Part shown: positions 59,383 through 64,000 of the stretch, piece after piece
How the letters are laid out: each line of letters opens with the position of its first letter
How positions within the stretch are numbered: position 1 is the stretch's first letter
Source of the DNA: Polytrichum commune
Taxonomy: Eukaryota > Streptophyta > Polytrichopsida > Polytrichales > Polytrichaceae
Length of the DNA: 64,000 nucleotides
Assembly: GCA_950295325.1 (NCBI GenBank)
Contig: OX485808.1
Coordinates: 20,294,527 to 20,358,526 of the forward strand
Direction of reading: 5' to 3'
The notes under the pieces: model-generated
Told to the model about the DNA's origin: nothing
What the model saw: only the letters and a program-made list of their open reading frames with translations
Databases searched by the model: none
Translations under genes and position numbers: made by a program

Positions 59383-62300
59383 TTAGACGAGAGGGTCCTG
59401 GTCTTGGAATCCTGTTGGGTCTCCAGGAGTAGGTGTGGTTTTCAAGGGCTGCTCTGGAAAATTCTGAGTTCGAGAGTTCTCTGGCCTTGAAGATGAAGAA
59501 TCCTCTACCTTGCCATTTGTACTCTGCAAACAAGATGATAACATTAGCACTAAGCGTAACGTCACTAAAAGTGGGGACAAGAACCCCAATTTTGAAGAAA
59601 TCTCCTATTTTCCTACTTCCAGCACTTGTATCAGTGACCTATATGAAAACAAGGAAGTAAACTCCTTTTGATTCTATTTCAAGGCTACAAAACTTCGAGA
59701 AACTTTTGGAATCGTTTCTTAAGTTTGATTCTATTTGGGAATACACAAGTAGTGAGAGGAGTGAAGAGTGTCTAGATGAAAAATGTGCATATAGGTGGCA
59801 AACAGAATGAGAAAAACCTTTAGTTATATAAAGATGAAACACGTCAGCACCTAAAATTCAAGGAAACCCTCCAAGACTTTCTAAATCCACTGAAACAAGG
59901 ACTAGAGGGGATTTCGGATTCATCCCTTACTCTACAATTAGCTCTATTTTGTGTCAAAGAAATATAAAATCAACTTGCAAAGTGCCCTGGGCTTCTTGGG
60001 ACCATCATTAACAGATGAATGGGACATAAAACCCTAACACCAGATCTAAAATTCACATCTGGAGCAGACAAACTTGATCAAGCGAATGACTTTTCATTAT
60101 CAAGGGATTCCACAAAGTTTTGTTTGGCTTTTTTTTTATATTTCCACAACAAGTTCAGGCATCTTCTTTCACATAATAGAGTTATCTGAAATGTCCCTCA
60201 AAGGGGGACCAAAGATGGAGATTGGTTCCTGTTTAAAGGACTTTTCCAATAAAGAGCTCATTAGAGTGTCTTGTGTTGGAGCCTATTTTTGAAACACGGG
60301 TGAACTCTTTGGGCCTCCTTTAATTAAAAAACTTTGAGAACTATAAGATATAAAATACAGTCTTGATCCTGGCTAGCTTGGCCCAGAAAATCTAGTATGG
60401 CAAGCAAGAAAGCCAGCTTTTTAATAGCTTGGCACCATTTAAGCATGTTAATTTTAGCCTTATGTGACTTTATGCATGAGCACTTTCCTTCTAGTTTGAC
60501 CCGGAGACTTTATGAATAGCTCTACTGTGACAACAAGAGGCTTCTGAACCAGTGTAATTTCAACTAAATCAAAGAGTCTTGATCTTGCCAAGACATTGTA
60601 TGGAGCCAAGGTCAAGACTCTTTGATTTAGTTGAATTTACACCAATTCAGACTCTTGATTTTCACACATTGTATTCCTCACAAAAGTGTAGATAAAATAT
60701 TGAGTTCACGACCCAATAAGGTTCTCATCCTGCACATTGCAGAACTTAAATCATCAAGGAAAAGAGAAACAAGCATGAAAATATGTGCATAGATGGTACA
60801 CATACTCTTGTAGATGACCCATTTGAAGACCCTTTTTTGAGTCTACTTTGTGGCGCCATTGCTATGCTGTGTGAGGCAGTTAGTCCAAAAAGGTCATTAT
60901 CCGCATCCGCGGCTTGATTGGCCAAATTTCGTTCTCGTTGCTCCTCAATGACTTTGTTGTATCGTAGAAAGTTGGGCTGATGTGTCGAGGACAGAAGGCG
61001 GGCCCACATACGGTCACTCGTATTCACATGTCGTTGCTTATCTGTAGCACTCTGTAACACATCCACGTAAACTTATGCATAAGAAAACAATTCCGGAATT
61101 TCAGTCACAAGTTCAACACTTAACAAGGACCAAGGGGCTCAATGTACGACCTATATAAACAATTTCTACAAGCGTCACCCAGTCTTAGACTTATGTTATT
61201 TATATTTATAGGTTTGAAACTTTCTTTAGTACATTATCTTATGGCAAGGAGGAAATCAAAATCCTAGACTGTGTACTTGAAGACAAAAAACATATAGACA
61301 TCCAACCAATTTGAAAGTGCAATTAAAGAATGAGTTAAATTTAGATAAGGTCAAATTTGCACAATTAGCTTGAATAGCCCATGACCATTGAAATCGAAAA
61401 TCTCTCATTGGTAAACCTGGCCGAAACTCTCCCACTTCACTTCCCACTAGAACTTGAGGGCCTAAGGGACCAATGAAGTTTGAGTAAATAACAACCGTAC
61501 ATGGTATCCTACGTGGCATGCAATGGATAAGGTTTCATGGTCTACCGGATTTGTGACAAGCCGGGAGACCATGACACTCCAAATTCTCACAACCCTTGAT
61601 TTAATATAACATAATTTCGTAGAAAGGCTCACATAAACCCTGGGATAATGAAATTATAGCATCTGGTTATGAGCCTGGTTGAGTATGTGATTTCACTTGC
61701 AAGCCCGTGACCACACAATTCAGTTTCAATTTTCCATAGTACGGCCTGGGGGTGATTTTCAAGGGTCCTCAGAATTTGATGGTCACAACCCTCAGCCATA
61801 GTATGAAGTAGCCCTGACCATGATATCTTTGTGTCTTGTATCTGCATCTATTGGCTTATGATTTTAGATCTACTATATGTATCTAAAGTTATGAAATCGT
61901 GTTCCAATGAAGGAGCTTAGAAAAATTGAAGTAAAACAGTGTTGAGGGTGTATACAGAGATGGGGATGTAGCAATGTCGATTATTCACTGGGCCAGCTGT
62001 AAAGCCACAAAAACCTGCCATGGCACCATGGATGACACTGTGGGCCAAAAGGGTGCAGTAGATGTTATCAGATGCTATACTGGGAATAGCTCGAATCATG
62101 TACGTAGGATCTGCATACACATTACACACATCCCCAATTGGTCATTAATACTTTTTAAACATGTAATTAAAAACCACATGCTCCCTTTGAATTAATGTAT
62201 AAGCCATAGAAAACAGTAGATAGCATGAAAACAGAACAACTTACTTCAATGTAGCTGTAGATACAGGAGAATTTTTATGTGGATGAATTTATAAGATATT

Positions 62301-63571
62301 TGATCTTATCCAATGTTGTTTAACAGAAAGAAAAAAATTGAACGCCTGTAAGAGTTGTATAAAACCAGTTATCTTGGTATACTTTCCCTTGGAAATACCA
62401 GCGTCTCTTCAGGTGAAGTATTTTTGTTTAATTTTATCACAACCCCATATTGGGTGCCAACAGTATACCCATGCTCGAAGCCGAGTATGTGTTATCTGTA
62501 TATACTGTATAAGCTCATGACTTTATGTTTATGGAAAATCATGTAACGTTAACTTAAGTACTTCTATTGACCATAGGATAGGAATTTAATTCCTATTTGT
62601 GAATGCTTAAAATTTTGTAAGATTAAATGTTTTGAAAAATGCTTTAAGTTGAACTACAAAATATTTACATCCTAGAACAGTCTACACGGCCAGGGGGATG
62701 AGAAAAGCATCCAAGTTATGTACTCACGGATTCTTCGCTACATCCCTGTGGCTCCCTTTAGACCACTATAAAAAATGTAGAAGGAATAAGATATTCATTT
62801 CAACACCTTCTGTAGGGGATTTGTGCACAAAAACAATGATTTCCTGGATAGGTGGTGGACAGGAGATTTGCAATTACCTATGTATTTTAATGTGATGGAC
62901 TCCTTGTGGATGCTCTGGAAGTAATCCTGCAACACCAGAAAGAGTATTTTTTTTAAATCTTTGCATGTCTTAAACATTTCCAATCAGTACATCTGATCAG
63001 TATATCACAAAATAGAACCTGCAAACCGAATAAATAGACCAAAACATGACACAATTAGATTGAGTTGGCAGGAAAACCAGCACAATACGACCAAGCAAAT
63101 CATAGGACTTTAAACATGGATTCTCTTCTTTTGTAGATACAGTCAGAGTTAAAGACCTCTGACATGTCAAAACAAGTGGGTTCTACTAAGGCCATCCATG
63201 CTCCTTACACACCAGCAACCTGAGATGAGATGATTTCTGGTACCGAACTCCTCTTCAAATAGTCGAGAATAAGTGAGGGATTCCAATATGTGATGCTAAT
63301 ATTGTTGATTTTAGTAATCTGATCAATCAGGAATCAAGTATACCTTCAGTTTCTGACACAGCCAGAGACCAACATCAAGTAGAAGGCGGTTTCCAGAAGC
63401 ATCGCTAAGGTTGTCAAGAGAACCAAGGCTTTCAGAAATAAGCTCTTGTCCAGATCCTTCTGCTACAACAAGCACCATGTGACCATTTTCCCTCAACCGA
63501 CGCCACACAAATTCATGCAAGCCATCTTCACCGTCCATAAAAAACGGCACTTCTGGGATTAAGCAGCAGTC
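59383..63571 (-). CDS. PFK: ATP-dependent 6-phosphofructokinase, last five exons
   Basis: Minus-strand exons: 63571-63344, 62926-62878, 62110-61956, 61051-60806 and 59523-59383 (stop TAG). Introns are GT..AG and the frame is continuous, giving 272 residues. Family landmarks in order are [14 protein letters not shown], then [20 protein letters not shown], then [20 protein letters not shown], then [11 protein letters not shown], then [20 protein letters not shown], then [20 protein letters not shown] phosphorylates fructose 6-phosphate to fructose 1,6-bisphosphate, the committing step of glycolysis. The DPTYMIRA and [11 protein letters not shown] blocks place it with the cytosolic Arabidopsis PFK1/3/6/7 group rather than PFK4/5. 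The catalytic N-terminal half is beyond the right edge. After NF, where Arabidopsis proteins end within about 20-35 residues, this protein continues for about 98 residues rich in Ser, Gln, Pro and Asn. A MITE lies in the intron between 61956 and 61051. Confidence 0.93.
60544..60650. repeat. 107-bp hairpin in the last PFK intron
   Basis: The left arm holds CAACTAAATCAAAGAGTCTT and the right arm AAGACTCTTTGATTTAGTTG, with pairing over about 41 bases per arm and a loop of about 24 bases. Mismatches are few. It lies in the intron between the exons ending at 60806 and starting at 59523. Confidence 0.8.
61379..61814 (-). mobile_element. Tourist-like MITE (family GGGCCACTTC) in a PFK intron, one end truncated
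   Basis: The right end ATAGTATGAAGTAGCCC is followed by TGA. The interior aligns in reverse orientation with 11993-12488 and 14206-14707 (for example TCTCTCATTGGTAAACC and CACAATTCAGTTTC). The left terminal part is missing, so it is probably an old, truncated copy. Confidence 0.65.
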
Positions 63572-63595
63572 CTGTTATCACATGCACAAGACTAG

Positions 63596-63975
63596 GTAAG
63601 ATATGTGGGCCTTATGTGGTCACTCTTCTTGATTTGACAACTGCATTTGTGCAGTATAGGGCAAGGCTCATCGTTAAAGGCTCATAGTTAAAGACGCAAA
63701 TTACAATGAGATTGGATTATATGGTCAAAATATAGCACCCTTCTAGGTTCAAGTGCTAACACAATCGGGAGGGCCTTTGTGATCACTTAAAGTGAAAGAG
63801 AATTTACAATTTGACCTCTTATAACTTTTGCATCTCAACTCTGATGCTTATGAAACTTGAATGACAATCTTTGTGATTTCCAATTGATAGTACCGGATGA
63901 GACAATTCTCATCCCAATTCCATGATCACAAAAGTCTGTAGAGTTGGAAGTCCCCACAATATGTTTAATCTCAAA
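63596..63975. repeat. dispersed repeat family A copy upstream of the PFK exons
   Basis: It contains the ordered words 'gtgggccttatgtggtcactcttcttgatt', 'ggcaaggctc', 'attggattatatggtcaaaatat', 'gggagggcctttgtgatcactt', 'tttgacctcttataacttttgcatctcaact' and 'gttggaagtccccacaatat', shared with 35397-35830 and 21785-22350. It lies in the next PFK intron toward the 5' end, assuming that gene continues beyond the edge. Confidence 0.55.
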
Positions 63976-64000
63976 AATGAAGCTCATATGGGTTGAAAGT

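Noticed and set aside
62795-62983. Short minus-strand ORF as a separate gene
   Set aside because: Its central 49 bases (62926-62878) are a PFK exon with good splice sites and matching phase; the rest is intron.
1-64000. CRISPR array, bacterial operon, rRNA or organelle insertion
   Set aside because: No regularly spaced direct repeats with unique spacers, no recognised rRNA and no recognised plastid or mitochondrial gene were seen; the sequence is nuclear in character.

Overview
The window is plant nuclear DNA. It has spliced genes with canonical GT..AG introns, large repeat-rich gene-free stretches, and many families of short DNA transposons. Three host loci could be rebuilt exon by exon with continuous reading frames. 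(1) A complete CDC14-type dual-specificity phosphatase lies on the minus strand (12649-19636, 14 exons, 546 aa). (2) A complete PLASTID MOVEMENT IMPAIRED 1-type NT-C2 protein lies on the plus strand (49266-56708, 5 exons, 1590 aa). (3) The last five exons of a cytosolic-type ATP-dependent 6-phosphofructokinase lie on the minus strand (59383-63571); its 5' part is beyond the right edge. As far as I recall, CDC14 is missing from flowering plants and kept in plants with motile sperm. The likely source is therefore a large-genome non-flowering plant (fern, lycophyte, cycad or Ginkgo). That is inference; the sequence does not name the species.

Layout. 1-4112: 3' part of a spliced plus-strand gene resembling plant En/Spm (CACTA) accessory transposase genes, with its frame preserved over six exons. 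6720-7346: decayed Ty3/gypsy integrase. 7347-12500: AT-rich repeat debris, ending in a MITE just 3' of CDC14. 12649-19636: CDC14, with MITEs in two introns. 19637-46800: a repeat-dominated gene desert. It holds a pogo/Lemi-like element with a hAT-type MITE nested in it, a second copy of that MITE with a perfect 8-bp target duplication, two long fold-back elements, three copies of a TA-flanked MITE, two copies of a TWA-flanked MITE, a probable solo LTR of about 2.56 kb and a possible SINE. 46800-49265: CT-rich leader region of PMI1, with a degenerate repeat of about 200 bp and a duplication that contains the start codon. 49266-56708: PMI1. 58251-58435: tRNA-derived SINE with a 13-bp target duplication. 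59383-63571: PFK; 63600-64000: dispersed repeat.

The three host genes do not form a pathway: one is cell-cycle/flagellum linked, one acts in chloroplast and nuclear positioning, one in glycolysis. The most unusual points are a complete plant CDC14 with a tail carrying five Ser/Thr-Pro sites, the greatly enlarged PMI1 with a 13-copy 11-residue repeat, and several transposons whose ends and target duplications can be read directly. All exon models are hand-built from splice signals and family similarity known from memory; no database search was run.
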